Below the pieces are notes generated by a model. That model made no database searches and was not told the origin of the DNA. It saw only the letters and a list, made by a program, of their open reading frames with translations. From Gamarada debralockiae (Eukaryota > Ascomycota > Leotiomycetes > Helotiales > Hyphodiscaceae), in contig NXFV01000939.1 of NCBI GenBank assembly GCA_002803225.1, positions 39,922 to 103,921 on the forward strand: a stretch of 64,000 nucleotides of DNA, written 5' to 3'. Of the stretch, positions 45,111-57,284 are shown piece by piece (within the stretch, counting starts at the first letter, position 1; every line of letters begins with the position of its first letter). Position numbers and translations under genes: made by a program.

Positions 45111-47483
45111 TCAGTTAGAGTCGAGGGTGAAGCGGTCGAGGAATTTGAAGGTATACAGTCCACTTGTGATCTGGCCGGCGAAGGTGGTGCTGGTGGTGTT
45201 GGAGACGTACACACCGGGGCGGGTCATGGAGATGCCAGCGGTGGTTAAAGCGGAAGCACCGGTGCCGATGGCCCCAATGGTCTTTCCGTACTTGAAGGCG
45301 TCGGCCAGAATCTGGAGGGGACGACCGGCAGGGAAAAGGCTGGAGTAGGGAGACACGGTCATAGGCATGTCGGTGGTGTTGTAGGGCTGAGTTGTGAAGC
45401 TTGTCGTGGAGAAGAGGCCCGCGACTCCATTACCAACAACAACTCCATCAAAGATGGATCCATCAGCGGCGGAGTAGGTCATGTTCCCCCCAGCCAAAGA
45501 CTCGGTAACAATGGTGACATCAACCCCTGCAGCGGCTACGCTGGCGGCGAAACTCATTCCCTCGGCGATAGACGCAGGATAAGCATCGGAGGCCAGGAAA
45601 GCAACCTGTAAGCCGGAAATGTTATACAGAGGTTGGAAGGTGCTGACACCGATAGTCACATTGTTATGGTAGTATGTGGGATTAGGCGTAGGGGCGGCAA
45701 CATCAATGGCCGCAGCAACGCGAGAAGCGAGGTCATTGTCCACCATGTTGAGCACCTTAACCATGTTCTCTCTCACAGTGAGACTAACGACATGGGAGAG
45801 TTCAAATCGGAGACCATTAATAACCATCTGTTGCTCCGCCGGAAGAAGGGAGTTGTAGAACAGACGAGGTTGAGTAAAGTAGTCAGAGAAGGTCGGACTC
45901 GATTCACGGACAAGGTAGCCACTGTAGTAACGGGAGGGAGAAGTGAAGAAACCGTTTCCAACAGTCTGGTTGGCCTGCATGGGAGAGCCATAGTTCAAGG
46001 TGTTAGGGGTGTATGCCCACTGGTTGGTGGGGATGGTATTCTGCATAAAGCCATCGCGGTTGTTGTTATGAACAGGAACAACTGGGCGGTTGATAGGGAG
46101 CTGCTCGAAGTTCGCTGATCCGTGACGTTGGAGCTGGGTATCAAGGTAGGAGTAGAGACGGCCCTGGAGCAGAGGGTCATCGGAAAAATCAATGCCACGA
46201 ACAACATGACCGGGTTGGAACTAATCAAGTTAGCTCATTGGTCAAGATTGGGTTTAGGATGGCTCTGTTCACTTACGCCAATCTGCTCCGTCTCGGCGAA
46301 ATAGTTGGTTGGGTTGCGGTTGAGCTGCATCTTTCCGAGCCAGGTAATAGGAACAACATCAATAGGCAAGAACTTAGTCGGGTCCAGCAGATCAAAGCCA
46401 TAAGCTAAGACATCGGCTTCATCTACAAGTTGAACACCGAACTCATATTCAGGGTATTTTCCAGACTCAATGGCATTGAAAAGGTCCTGACGCATGAAAT
46501 CGCCATTCTTACCCCCAATGGCCTGAGCCTCTTCCCAGACCATACCAGCGACACCCTGAAGAGTTCTCCAGTGGATCTTAATAAGCTTAGAGACCCCCTC
46601 ATTGGTCACGAAACGGTAAGTGTGAACACCAAAGCCGTCCACGTGGCGGAAGGAACGGGGAATACCGTGTCCGGACATAAACCATAGCACAGTGTGGATA
46701 GAGGAAGCCTGCTGGGAGAAAAAGTCATAGGCGGAATCATGGGCCGTGGCAGCCTGAGGGATCTCGTTCTGGGGCTGAGGCTTGATGGCATGAACCAGGT
46801 CAGGGAATTGACTGGCATCTTGGATGAAGAAGACGGGAACCGTAACTCCGACAACGTCTGCCCTAGCCATTAGATTAAGACACCTAAGGAAAGATCCGTC
46901 CATTACTCACCATAGTTTCCCTCATCGGTGTAGAACCTAGTAGCAAATCCGTGCATATCACGCGGAGTGTCTATGCTTCCTCTAGATCCTGCTACAGTGG
47001 AAAAACGGACAAAGACAGGTGTCTGCTTTCCCTCACTATTGAGGAAAGAGGCGGCGGTAATGTTTGTCCAATTTCCATAAGAAGTGAAGGTACCATGGGC
47101 TCCAACTCCTCTAGCATGAACAACACGTTCCGGTACCTGATACACTTCTGTCAGTACCAGCCAAATCTCCACGAAGAAACACGTAGAAACAATCAACTTA
47201 CACGCTCATGGTCGAAGCGCTGCAGCTTCTGGCGGAACATAAAATCCTCTAACACGGTGGGACCTCTGGGGCCGACCTTCAGACTCAGCTGGTCCTGGAT
47301 CGGAGTACCCCAATCAGTGGTCATGTAGGAGTCGGTATCATTGGCGTAGACAGGCAAACTTGTGGGCGGAGTCATATCCGCAACAACTGGGGTGCTCTGG
47401 GCTGGAGCCCCCGCAAATGGACAGCCAACATTATTGGCAGCAGCCAGACCAGTAAAGGCCAGCGAAACCCAAGCAGCTCTCAT
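45111..47483 (-). CDS. Secreted large-subunit catalase (clade 2)
   Basis: Exons on the minus strand: 47202-47483, 46911-47136, 46277-46857, 45111-46220; 732 residues, introns 65, 53 and 56 bp. The signal peptide is [16 protein letters not shown]. The haem-catalase core shows the distal His in [14 protein letters not shown], the Asn region [34 protein letters not shown] and the proximal Tyr motif RLYSYLDTQ. The last ~170 residues form the extra flavodoxin/DJ-1-like domain ([30 protein letters not shown]) found only in large-subunit catalases. It degrades hydrogen peroxide, here outside the cell or in the wall, similar to Aspergillus CatB. Codon use is strongly C-ending, typical of a highly expressed gene. 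Confidence 0.95.
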
Positions 47484-48909
47484 TTTGGCAATTGGATTGA
47501 TCAGAAATGTGTAGATAAGGAGACAAGAGTAAGTCGAGTGTGACGAGCTCCTGATCAGAGAGGGGGTGGATAGGTTAATATATAGAACTTGAGGGCATTA
47601 TGAAAAGCCCAGCCTTGAAATGTCCGTAAGGGCCTTCTGATCAGCGAGCTTAGTTGGAGGGTCGCTTGATGCACGCTGGAAAATAGAGTATTAGTTACTC
47701 CGCATCCAATTGTGTGTTGTATGTCTCATTTTCGAGTACACGCGTTGGTCGCTGTTGATGCTCTCCATCCTATCTCATGCTATGTTCAAGGCCACGATGC
47801 TTCTTAGGTTAGCTCTGCAGTCGCTATTAGCTTCGGAATATTGAGGCTGAGTAGCCTCTAGTGCGGTAAGCGAATTGACACCAGAGCCCAAGCTCGAATC
47901 TAAAAGCACGAAGATGAAGGTATTCTCGTATCGAAGGTAAACAGCTAATTGACAGCATCGGCGATCATCGATACTCGGATGTAGAAAGATCCGAGGATAT
48001 AAGTGACATATCGTGACATACATAGCGCCGGCAGTCCAAGTGACAACTGCCTGCCGGACGACCGTGTTCCTGGGACTAAGGCCCCTCGCTTACGGTGCCA
48101 CCGACCCAACATTTGCTCCGAGTCGGCAAAAGCAGCACAGAATGTCACCTTAGCGTGTTTCCTAGCAAAATCTCTTGGCAGCTTAGGGGTTCGCGGCCCT
48201 AATCTTACACACCCCTTTCCGAATAATATACGATAACAGTACTTCCTTCACCTGATTAACTCTCGTTAAAGATTCCGAAGGAGAATATACCGGAAGGTTC
48301 TAGACAATATGATTAGTTATAGGTCCTAGCTAGAGTCTGTGTAGGTAGGGTATTATTATAGTGTTATCGTATATTTATTCAAGGGGAGAAATATTACGGA
48401 AAACCTTTAAACTGCGGTATAATATAAGTTGATTGTGATGATCACTATATTAGTGTATTCAAATGAAGACCTTGGTCCTTGGGGATCAACATCTGATGCT
48501 GACTAGTGGTGATTAAGACGTTTTCTTTTAGAGTCTCCAGTAATGACGCAATACAGTAACACTCAGGACATCGAGGCCAGGGTCCTTGTAAATTCCCTAA
48601 AGGGCCATTGGCCGACGAAGTCCGCATCCGCCGATCTTCTTTCTCAATTGGACCAATCCAAGACCCACCGTCCGTCCCGCTTCAAAAAGAGGAAACGGTC
48701 CCCTGGCACACGATGAGAATTCCTAGCTTAAACTTACAGGTCTTATAGGGTCGCTTGGTAATTACAGGCTCGAATACCCCGGTAATCTGGGGGTTTTTGA
48801 CCCATGGGACGTACTTCGTACTCGGGGTAACAATCGAATATTTACAGTCAATGCGTCCACACCCCTATCACCTAAATAATCTAATGCTGCTTTATACAAT
48901 TATCTACCA
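47484..48909. other. Catalase promoter and AT-rich flank
   Basis: 47484-47700 is the catalase promoter with a pyrimidine-rich stretch and TATA-like TAATATATAG (~47576). From ~48230 the base content turns AT-rich and leads into the transposon island. No gene is seen. Confidence 0.45.
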
Positions 48910-49959
48910 CTAAGTAGGCTCTCCCTTCACATCAATTACATCTTGACAGCGTTGTTGCGTCGTCTGAATTAGCTCTCTTATTCTCTTATGTATAATCGAT
49001 TCCCATACCTCTTGGACAGTTGCACGTAGCTTCTTATAAGACCTATGAACAGTTGGATAATGCTCTTGAATATAATCCTTCATATTATCCCACAGCGTCT
49101 TGATAGGGTTTAAATCTAGAGAGTTAGCAGGCTAATAGATTTGGCTGAATCCCAATTAATATAAAGACTAACTTTGTAAAGGCTAATGCGTGACCTTCGG
49201 CATTGTCTTACTAGAATTAGAGATTAAGGTACTCTTTTAAAAGCTCTTGGACAATTAGAATAATAATTCCAGAATACGAACCCTTATTTATCGTCTCCTA
49301 ATCCTTCTCCCAAAACAAACCATGATGCCGGCCGTATTTCCTTGAAATTAACCCCCAGAATATCTACTCTATCTTTCACTAGTGACAGTCTACTACACAA
49401 TCTTTATAATATATCTCTGATAGTCTAATTTGATGTGTGACCCAAGTCTTTGTATGTTTTCCCGGCTGAACCTATATCTCATCACTCCATAATATCACAA
49501 ACCACTACTCTTTTGCCCAATTCTTATACTCTTCTGCCTAGGCTTATTGCGTAGCCATATAATCGTTCGAGAGAGGAGGTAATATATTAAGCAACTCCAT
49601 GAGTAAAGCCTTCTTTTGGAAAGCTGTCTAAATCATATATTCGCTACAATCTAAGCCTAAGATCAAGGGGATTTCAACCTATGGCGTCTATTAGATTTCT
49701 TTTGAAGCTGTAACCCAATTAATAAGCCGATTCCTTTACGGATTGTTCAAGAAAATCTTGCGTCTAGTGGGCGTCTTTTGAGGGTTAAATCGACAGGCAA
49801 GAACATATTGGACTTGGCGGACTACTAGGTTCAATTGAAGAGCAATTTGCTCTTCATCTAGCTAGCATCAAAGTAAAGCGTATGGCAGCATAAGCGATCG
49901 TCTCGAGACATCTCTTTATATTGGGTTTTTGGCGTAGGAACTAATATTGTAAGTTGCAT
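48910..49959 (-). mobile_element. RIP-degraded Tc1/mariner-type transposase
   Basis: On the minus strand the sequence from ATG 49959 to the stop at 48910 aligns in meaning with a DDE_3 Tc1/mariner transposase: MSRDDRLCCHTLYFDA, RQVQYVLACRFNPQKT, FVILWSDE (first catalytic Asp), DNAEGHALAFTK (second) and PANSLDLNPIKTLWDNMKDYIQEHYP near the end, where the third acidic residue is now Lys. Many codons are stops where Trp, Gln or Arg would fit (TGG to TAG, CAA to TAA), plus a few frameshifts. This C-to-T/G-to-A pattern is that of RIP. The element cannot make an active enzyme. GGGGGTTT near 48786 and AAACCCCC near 50025 could be its ends, but no TA duplication is clear. Confidence 0.82.
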
Positions 49960-50495
49960 TTTGTGATATTAATAAAAAGTTAGGAAAAGCAGCGATATTA
50001 TATTACTATTCTCACTAGCTAAACCCCCCCGTGTGCGCACCCTTAGCATGAAACCTTCCAGTAATATTTCAGGGTGCGTACAGATAAAATTCATACAACT
50101 GCTTCCTCGAGTACCAAAGTAACCATACATTGTCGTGCTAATGCAAGCTAATTAGTCGTCTGTCGCGCGCCACAATTCAGAAATTTCAGTTCTGACACCA
50201 GAAACTCAACCAATTATAGCATTTTATTTCAAATCACTCATCACAAGCATTTGGATATTTAAGTTTTTTTTGGGGAGCACACTAGCTCAACTCCAGTGAT
50301 ATATTTAGGCCTTTCCTGGCCACTTCTCGAAAGCCTGATTAATCTAAGGACCCTCTTAGTGCTAGTACTGAGCTGGCTCACAGCATGGATATGAAAAGCC
50401 CTTTACTCAAAACCTGAAGCCGAACCTCCCTCTCTGCTACTAGGTATCTCGAAGTTATCACTATTGACGGCCTTCAAGTCACGAATAGCATTAGT
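49960..50495. other. AT-rich transposon-island filler
   Basis: Contains a local inverted pair GCGCACCCT (~50035) and AGGGTGCG (~50078) that could form a hairpin or mark an element end. No coding signal. Confidence 0.4.
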
Positions 50496-50710
50496 TGTCA
50501 CGACGCTGACCAAAGGCATAAGGGAACAACCTCAATTCTCTAACCAGCTAGTCGAGGTAATGAGAATACTAAGCTAAAGAGAAAAGGAAAGAAGAAGAGA
50601 GTTCAAGAGCTGAGCGAATATATGTACAGTTGTGGAGGTCATGTGACTATAACCACATGATCTCAGGAAATTTCATAGTCACGTAAGGAACTTTTGTCAG
50701 GTTCCTCACA
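50496..50710 (-). mobile_element. Solo LTR, 215 bp
   Basis: On the minus strand it starts TGTGAGGAACCTGAC and ends GCGTCGTGACA (TG...CA). Both sides carry TTAGT on the plus strand (50491-50495 and 50711-50715), a perfect 5-bp target-site duplication. No internal retroelement sequence adjoins it. Confidence 0.8.
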
Positions 50711-50824
50711 TTAGTGTTCTTGTATAGCTTACTACTAGCACGATGTTAGCACTGTGCAAATACTATCCCTACACTAGAGAGGAAAATAACAAACGAAAAA
50801 GTCATTCTTGATTTTAATGTTTAA

Positions 50825-51007
50825 TGTGACAGGCTAGCAAGAGTCGTGTTTTAAACTAAAGCTACTCTATAATACAAAGAGAATGCTCTAAAGAGAAGAG
50901 AAGAAAGCAGGGTGATAATTGTTGTAAATAAACTGGCTAGTCGCTATAGCAAGAAACTCAGGTGGCCTTAGGCCGCCAAGTCCTACTTACAGGTGTAACC
51001 CGTCACA
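50825..51007 (-). mobile_element. Solo LTR, 183 bp
   Basis: On the minus strand it starts TGTGACGGGTTACACC and ends GCTAGCCTGTCACA (TG...CA). It is flanked on the plus strand by TTTAA at 50820-50824 and 51008-51012, a perfect 5-bp duplication. It differs in sequence from the 215-bp LTR, so it is a second family. Confidence 0.8.
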
Positions 51008-51330
51008 TTTAACTTTAAATAGAAGTCAAGATGATTATAAAAAGACTTTGAATTTAATACTCAATGTGACAACTCTACGTAATGGAATCTCACGCATTGA
51101 AGACTCTACACAGAAGATGCTGTATTGTACGAAAATACTAAGCTAGGAAATAATAACTCTAGGACGCGCTAATGCAGGCTAGGCTCCTATTCCACGCCAG
51201 GCGCGTGACTCACGAGCAGTCAGGCATGTTCACGTGATAAATCGCCAGAACTGTCACGATTATTATCTAGCTCCTTATATTTATCTCGGCCCTGCTTCTA
51301 TGCTTACTCCTCCAGATAGAGGTGAATGAT
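51008..51330. other. AT-rich flank, possible broken LTR
   Basis: At 51066 another TGTGACA start follows an AT stretch like that before the 183-bp LTR, but no matching end or target duplication was found. Confidence 0.35.
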
Positions 51331-53420
51331 TCACGATTCCTTATCCTTAAGGTCATCTCTAACGATTAAAAAAGTTTCCTCCTTCTCAACGGCCTCCACA
51401 TTCTTCTTAACCTTCCTTGCAACAACCGGATTAAAAGCTCTCGACTTCTCCCTAGCTTTTCCACCAAACGGCAGCTTGATAAAAATCCACAAGATCTCAA
51501 AGAACCCTTTATCATCGACATCGTACGGATTGCCAGTCTTGAAAGCGTTTTTCACATGAGGATTCTTCTCCTCCTCAACATCACCAGCGAATTGAATGTA
51601 GATTAAACAAGCTATGGCCCATAAAACAAGACTGAAGACCATTACGGCGAAGAGCACGACGGGCCATATTGGCGATCTGGGACGATATGTAACGGTGGAG
51701 AAGTTTGCAGTAGCAGACAGGGTAGAGGGAACATCATGGATGTCGACGAATTGCCACAGCATGGTTCCAAATTGGATGGGGATCGTCATCAAGCCTTCGA
51801 GCAGATCTTGTTTGCCCTCATGCCAAGTGGGGAATCCATGGATCTCAAGCCACTTAGCAGCGGTAAGTTCCGATTGAACGCAGAAGACGGAGGACCAGTA
51901 GGCAAGGTCGGGCCAGATCTCACTGGGGTGTTCGATAACACCAAGCAGTTCTTTGATAATGTTTGACAGTGGAGGATACATGATCGTAAACATCTTCTGG
52001 AAGTCTGACACTAGTTCTTCGCTCGTTGTACTCGTATAGTTGTCAATACTTATTACGTCTATGATTGAGAAGTTGGTTTTGTCGTAAGAAACGGTTGCGA
52101 CTCGTTGGTACAGACTAAGTGAAATGGTGGCATCGAGCGTGTTGGTGTAATTCTGATCGGATATACAAGTGCCATCAAACATCTGAGCTGGTGGGCATAT
52201 CGAAGCGCCTACAGAATTAGATTGAATCAACGATGTGAGGAAATTGCAGTTAATTGACTCACCAGCAGTGATGTTGTCGCCAGTAAACTTAAGGCAAGCA
52301 AAGAAACTCGAGACGTCATATCCATACATGATGCAGTCCATCGTGTAGTTGAACACATAGTTTGACGGCTCGTATTCCAAGTGGAATCCAGGAGCGTCCT
52401 TGACAACAATTATCGACTCGTCTGGAAACGACGTGGTATCGATAGCAGTTCCGTTTCCGTTATAACGTAAAAGTTGCATGCCACCTGGAAGGAAAAGGGA
52501 TTTGCAATCGGATGATTTGCAGGCTATAGGAGCAACACTGATAACAAAACCTGGGTCTGTCAATATGCTGTTTGTAGCCCCAGTGATCATCATGTTTATG
52601 CCCGTGTCCTGGAGGGTGGCCGCACTCGTGCCAGAGATGGCGGTGCTAGTATTGGGAATAACATTGAGCTTCTCAAGAGCCAGGACGGATGTGTGGACGT
52701 CAGATAGTCCAGCTGTTACAGGGAAAGAGGGGCCTTCGAAGTAGACTCGTTGGGTTGTTACATTAGCTAGTAGTTCTCATGTTAGCTTGAAAGCAAGGGT
52801 TGGAGAGCAAACTCACAAAGAAGAAGTACTCCCACCACGAAACTGACACCTATGATGACAAACCTATACATCTCGCGTCAGCCGAGCTTACAGAAAGTGA
52901 GAGCTCCATACCTCATAATACACCATATCCATTGTGAGCCTGGTATCATGAATAGTCTTCCAACATCCATTAGGCCAGTGCTACTCTGAACAGCCAAGAA
53001 TGTCCCCATTGTCGTTCCCTTTCGACGATAAGCAAGCGACCAGGAAAGGGCATCAAAAACTGCGCCAACCAAGCCACCAGTGAAAATAACCGCAACATGA
53101 GAAGCAACGTTGACAATTTGAGTGGTTAGTGCCGGAGACCAACCCCAATCATAGGCACGAGGCAGAGGCCGATCGCTGATAAAGACAGTATATGCAAAGG
53201 AAGTTGTCCATGAACAGAAGATTATTGTTCCTATAACCCAGCCCCAAGCAAGCCGAACCTGGCTGGATTGAGATTGAATAATAGAATAGATGGGTACGGG
53301 AGGTTCCCCAGGAATAAAAGCTGATGATTTGATGATAATGTCGGACTTCTGTTTCTCACTTGGTGCGACGGCTGTTATTGCTGAGAGTTCCTCATTGGTG
53401 GTATCTATTTTTTCGCTCAT
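51331..53420 (-). CDS. Polytopic membrane protein of unknown function
   Basis: Exons on the minus strand: 52912-53420, 52817-52863, 52263-52766, 51331-52208; 645 residues. Four likely membrane segments: WGWVIGTIIFCSWTTSFAYTVFI (~60-85), QIVNVASHVAVIFTGGLVGAV, FVIIGVSFVVGVLLL, and VVLFAVMVFSLVLWAIACLIYI near the C-terminus. Between the third and fourth lies a ~330-residue Cys- and N-x-S/T-rich, probably extracellular, domain. The tail is short, basic and cytoplasmic. I recall similar fungus-specific proteins without a known role. The 54-bp intron at 52209-52262 has no stop and is a multiple of three, so a 663-residue form is also possible. The ATG at 53420 was preferred to in-frame ATGs upstream. 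Confidence 0.75.
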
Positions 53421-55330
53421 CTTGCTCGGAAATGCAGCCGTTGTTTTGAATGGCGCTTCAAAAATGAGTAAAGGAAAGATTAGGGAGCTCACTTTGAACT
53501 CCGGACGCCATTTAGATATAAGTATGTACATAGCAGCGCTCAGAGGCTGATGCATAGTTTTCAGCCCTGGGCATAGATGCACCAAATGAGGGGAAAGGCT
53601 CATGCTACTGGATCCTCATTTCCTAATCCGTATATGCAGGTTGTTTTGAGTCCCCGGCTAATTAACTGGCAGGTATCCTTGAGCAAGCCATGTGGAGAGG
53701 GAGTCATCTGAGCAATTTGTTGGACAAGGTGGCTCTACATCGACCTGAACTGCCCCTTTTGGTCCAACGCTGGCTGACAAGATACCGAAAAAAGCCACAG
53801 GGCATGTATTAATGCAATAGCAACTTTAGATAGGAATGTTTATGTCGCAAATTTTGTGGTCGATGACTTGTTTTACGATGTAAAAGTCCTTTTGAAAGAT
53901 GATATTTTACAAAAAGAGGGCTACTTCGCATCCTTGCAAATGGGTTAAGCCATTGCTGACATGTGACTAACGCGGATGGCATGATTGGATATTGTTATCA
54001 AACCCACAAATGCAGCAAATGCACTCTTCAGCTCAACTGCTAAATGCACGAAGGGGTAAAAACATCGCAAAATCAATGCGAAAAGCGTATCAAAAGCTTA
54101 TATCTAAGCTTCCTTTACTCCCTAAGAGTAAAAGTACGGCCGGCTACCTTAGTTGCCGGGATGAATGAGCTCAATAAAATGGCAGGATGTAGGCAGTTAC
54201 TCGGCTCTACCTCGAGCACTAAACAACCATTCTCGACAAAGCAGCAAAGCTGCAGGCATTGGAAAGATACAAGCCAATTCCAGTCAACGTCATAAACCTA
54301 GTACTCCTGGAATTGAATGTCGTTGCTTCTCAAGAGCTATGGCGGAATCCACAAAACACAACGCATAACTCGGACTTCAAACAGACAGACGCCGGCAGAA
54401 AACACGAGAATCGCGCATGCCTCCAGGGAGGTCTCTTCCTACGCATTGTGCGCCGTGCCCGCTCAGAGGTATGGAATTACAAGTGTCTTCGAAGCACCAC
54501 CATTCAACTCACAACTCTAAAGCTAAGCTTATAGCGTGCGGTTGTACAGTACCCTTAACACAACCCGTCTACAAGGGATTTGGGTTTCATTTTCCCGCGA
54601 GTGCATATTGTGGCGTTAGTAAATGTACTTAGCGTGAAGCTAACTAATCATATATCAAGAATGCATCCGCGATTTCGGTACGTGTCGATCATTCACTGGC
54701 ATATGTTTCACTAGGCTGCCGCTCTCAGCCGCTTAACTCTATCCTTTTCCGCAGATGCCCTGCTTCCTAAACCTTATTCACTTTATGCAGCCAACCAAAA
54801 CCACGCACATGTATCACGCCACCCAATTGTTCGAAGGCTGATTATTCAAGTAAGCCAGTAAAAGAATCCCTGCATGTAAGCCTTTACCAAAGGGGAAAGG
54901 CCGTAACGCACCTTCGTACAATCAGATGAGGCGCCTGCCGGACCGGCTCGTTGCCTTCTACAGTGAATTTTAAAGGAGTGGTTTAGCGCCCGAATATTAG
55001 GGTTTGTTCCTCTGTGAACTTACTGATTCATATTCGGCGAAATAGGCTCGCGGATATCAAAACTCCGGGTGTCTATCCAAAATAGTTATCCAGAATCTTT
55101 TGAACTGGCAGAACGAATCATATCTAAATTTTCAATTAATGGGGAAGGAGAGTTTGAAATCTATGTCAGTTCACCGGCACACCAATGTTCACTATACACT
55201 GTTCCGTCAAGATTGTATTTCTACGAATTTTAGAAGTTCTAGATATTTAGATAAAAACAATACAAGTTAAGTATCTCAGTCTGGAATTACTCATTATTCA
55301 TGTTCCATATCTTCGTGCCTGCCCCACCCC
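53421..55330. other. Intergenic, one dispersed repeat
   Basis: 1.9 kb between the membrane-protein promoter side and the glucoamylase 3' flank. It holds the second copy of the 37-bp repeat (54999-55035). Overlapping short plus frames at 54044-54632 show no recognisable features. Confidence 0.4.
54999..55035 (+). repeat. Dispersed 37-bp repeat, copy 2
   Basis: Same orientation as 44175-44211. Here GAATATT just before it is the reverse complement of the ATATTC end, giving a possible short inverted-repeat element of about 44 bp. Confidence 0.6.
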
Positions 55331-57284
55331 TCAGCAATCACCACTCGTGCCCACCGGTCCAACCCATGCATCATTCGTCGTGATACTCACACCCCCACAA
55401 GCCGGAACCGTCAAAGTCCGGTTGATAGTCTCATAAATATATGGCTGGTTGCAATCTTCCTGCCTGACATACTGATAGGTGACAGTCTCGCCAGCAGCCA
55501 AGAACGCACTCACGCTCCACAGCGGCCGCTCCGAAGTATACCCGCCAGCACCCATCGGCAAAGCGTTATCAATATTCCAAGCTCCAAGGTCATCCGTGTT
55601 GCCAATCACGTACAAATTCTCGCCGTAATATGTCGTGGCATTGACGTCAAACACGATGTTCACCTGGCATGTGGAAGTCACGTTGGGCGCGCCGGCCGCG
55701 GTCGCTGGAGCATAAGCTCCTTGCGTGGAAGTCCCTGCACAGGTAGCGGGTGGTGCGGCGGCGTTGCGAGTTCCCCAGGAAGCTGGGTACTGGCCAGCAC
55801 GTCGTTGAGCCATGGTGACGAATGCAGCATACGACCAAGTCAAGTCATATGCGGAAAGAGGAACTCCGGTATCGCGGTTGAATTGCTCAGAGAGAGAGCC
55901 GTTGCTGGGAATGTATTTCTCAGCAACTTCAACAAAAGAATCGGCGTATGCCGTGACTGCGTCCATGATTTGCGCGAATGGGGAGTTGGCGTTGCCGCTG
56001 TCGTATTTGCGGATTGTGACGGCCGGATAGAGATCTTGGAAGAAGGCGAGGGAAGTAGCGTCGACGTAGAGATTATGGCGGGCTTTCCATTGTGCGACAG
56101 CATCATACAAGAACTCTGCTGCGGCGGTGGTGATCAAGTACCTGGTAAGTTAGCTGTATTCAATCAAAAGCAGCATTCAAACTTACCATGGGTTTCCTCC
56201 CATGTACACGTCCTCGGGATATCGCCCAACTGCAACACCTTGACCCTCTGGGATACCGGCATTGATGGTATACAAATCTCTGAAAGCATCCATCAGAACT
56301 TTGAAGTTCGCCAACGATTGACTGTGGCAAGGTTGGAGAGTTGGGCTGTCACAGTACGCATCGATATCGAAAGTTGCAATGGGACCCAAGATGGAATTTC
56401 CATCCAATCCAGTGCGGCCATTGTTGACATTGATGTTCGAGATAATGTATTTGCCATTCCAGAAACTCTGAAGGAAGCAGAGAACCTCTGGTGCTTGCTC
56501 ACAACCCGCGCAGGTCACGCCGAGATCATGAGCAAGCTGAGCACCTTCGACAAGAGATCGGTGCTGGTTCTGGATAGTGAAGAAGCTGGATCCCAATGTC
56601 TCTTCCCAAAGATCGAATCCAGTCTGGTTCCAGTATTGACCAACGTATGAGAGATCGTTGGAAATGATTGGCCAGATGACATTCTTTGCCTCGTTGAAGC
56701 CAGTGGATCCACCATTCTCGATGAGCCAGTTGGAGTAGGTCATCAAGGCAATGGCTCGGAGGGCTGGTCCATCACGCTGAGGTCGTCCCCATGCACCATT
56801 GAACCGAGTGCCATCAACTAAGAATTTCGGCTCGCCCAATCCGAGGCCTTCTGGGAGGAAGGTACCGGAAGGGTTGGAAACTGTCTGAAGGACTGCTTGG
56901 GCGCGAATATACTGCTCAATCGTAGTTTGGAGCGCCGTGTTTCCGAAGATGAACTCATCGATGAGCATCTTCAGCGTCAAGGCTGAGTCTCGACTCCATG
57001 TGTAGAAATCTGTGAATGTCAGTACGAGGTTGTGCACGTGATATCAGAAGTTCTTTACAATTTGGATTTGCCTTGGAAGGACTGGCAACGACGAAACCAG
57101 CTCCTGCACCTGGAACTTTTGAACCATCCGGCCCAATGTTATTCAGAGCACCTTGTAAAGAAATTGCCCTCTCGGAAGCAACAAACGAGTCCAAATCCCG
57201 TTTTGCGAACTCCGCAGGGGCTGCAAACGCCTGGGAACACAGAAACGAGAGCAACCCAGCAATGGATTTAGAGTGAAGATGCAT
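55331..57284 (-). CDS. Secreted glucoamylase, GH15 with CBM20
   Basis: Exons on the minus strand: 57059-57284, 56187-57009, 55331-56141; 619 residues, introns 49 and 45 bp. The signal peptide (MHLHSKSIAGLLSFLCSQAFA) is followed by a KR processing site. The GH15 domain shows NPNYFYTWSRDSALTLK, the general-acid Glu in GLGEPKFLVDG, RPQRDGPALRA, and the base Glu in LSEQFNRDTG near the end of the domain. A Ser/Thr/Ala linker leads to a C-terminal CBM20 starch-binding domain (VNIVFDVNATTYYGENLYVIG, LGAWNIDNALPM, YQYVRQEDC). It releases glucose from starch ends outside the cell, as in Aspergillus GlaA (640 residues). CreA-like sites lie ~250 bp upstream. Confidence 0.96.

Noticed and set aside
48786..50033. 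GGGGGTTT / AAACCCCC as terminal inverted repeats of the mariner element
   Set aside because: Only eight bases, no TA target duplication next to them; too weak to define the ends.
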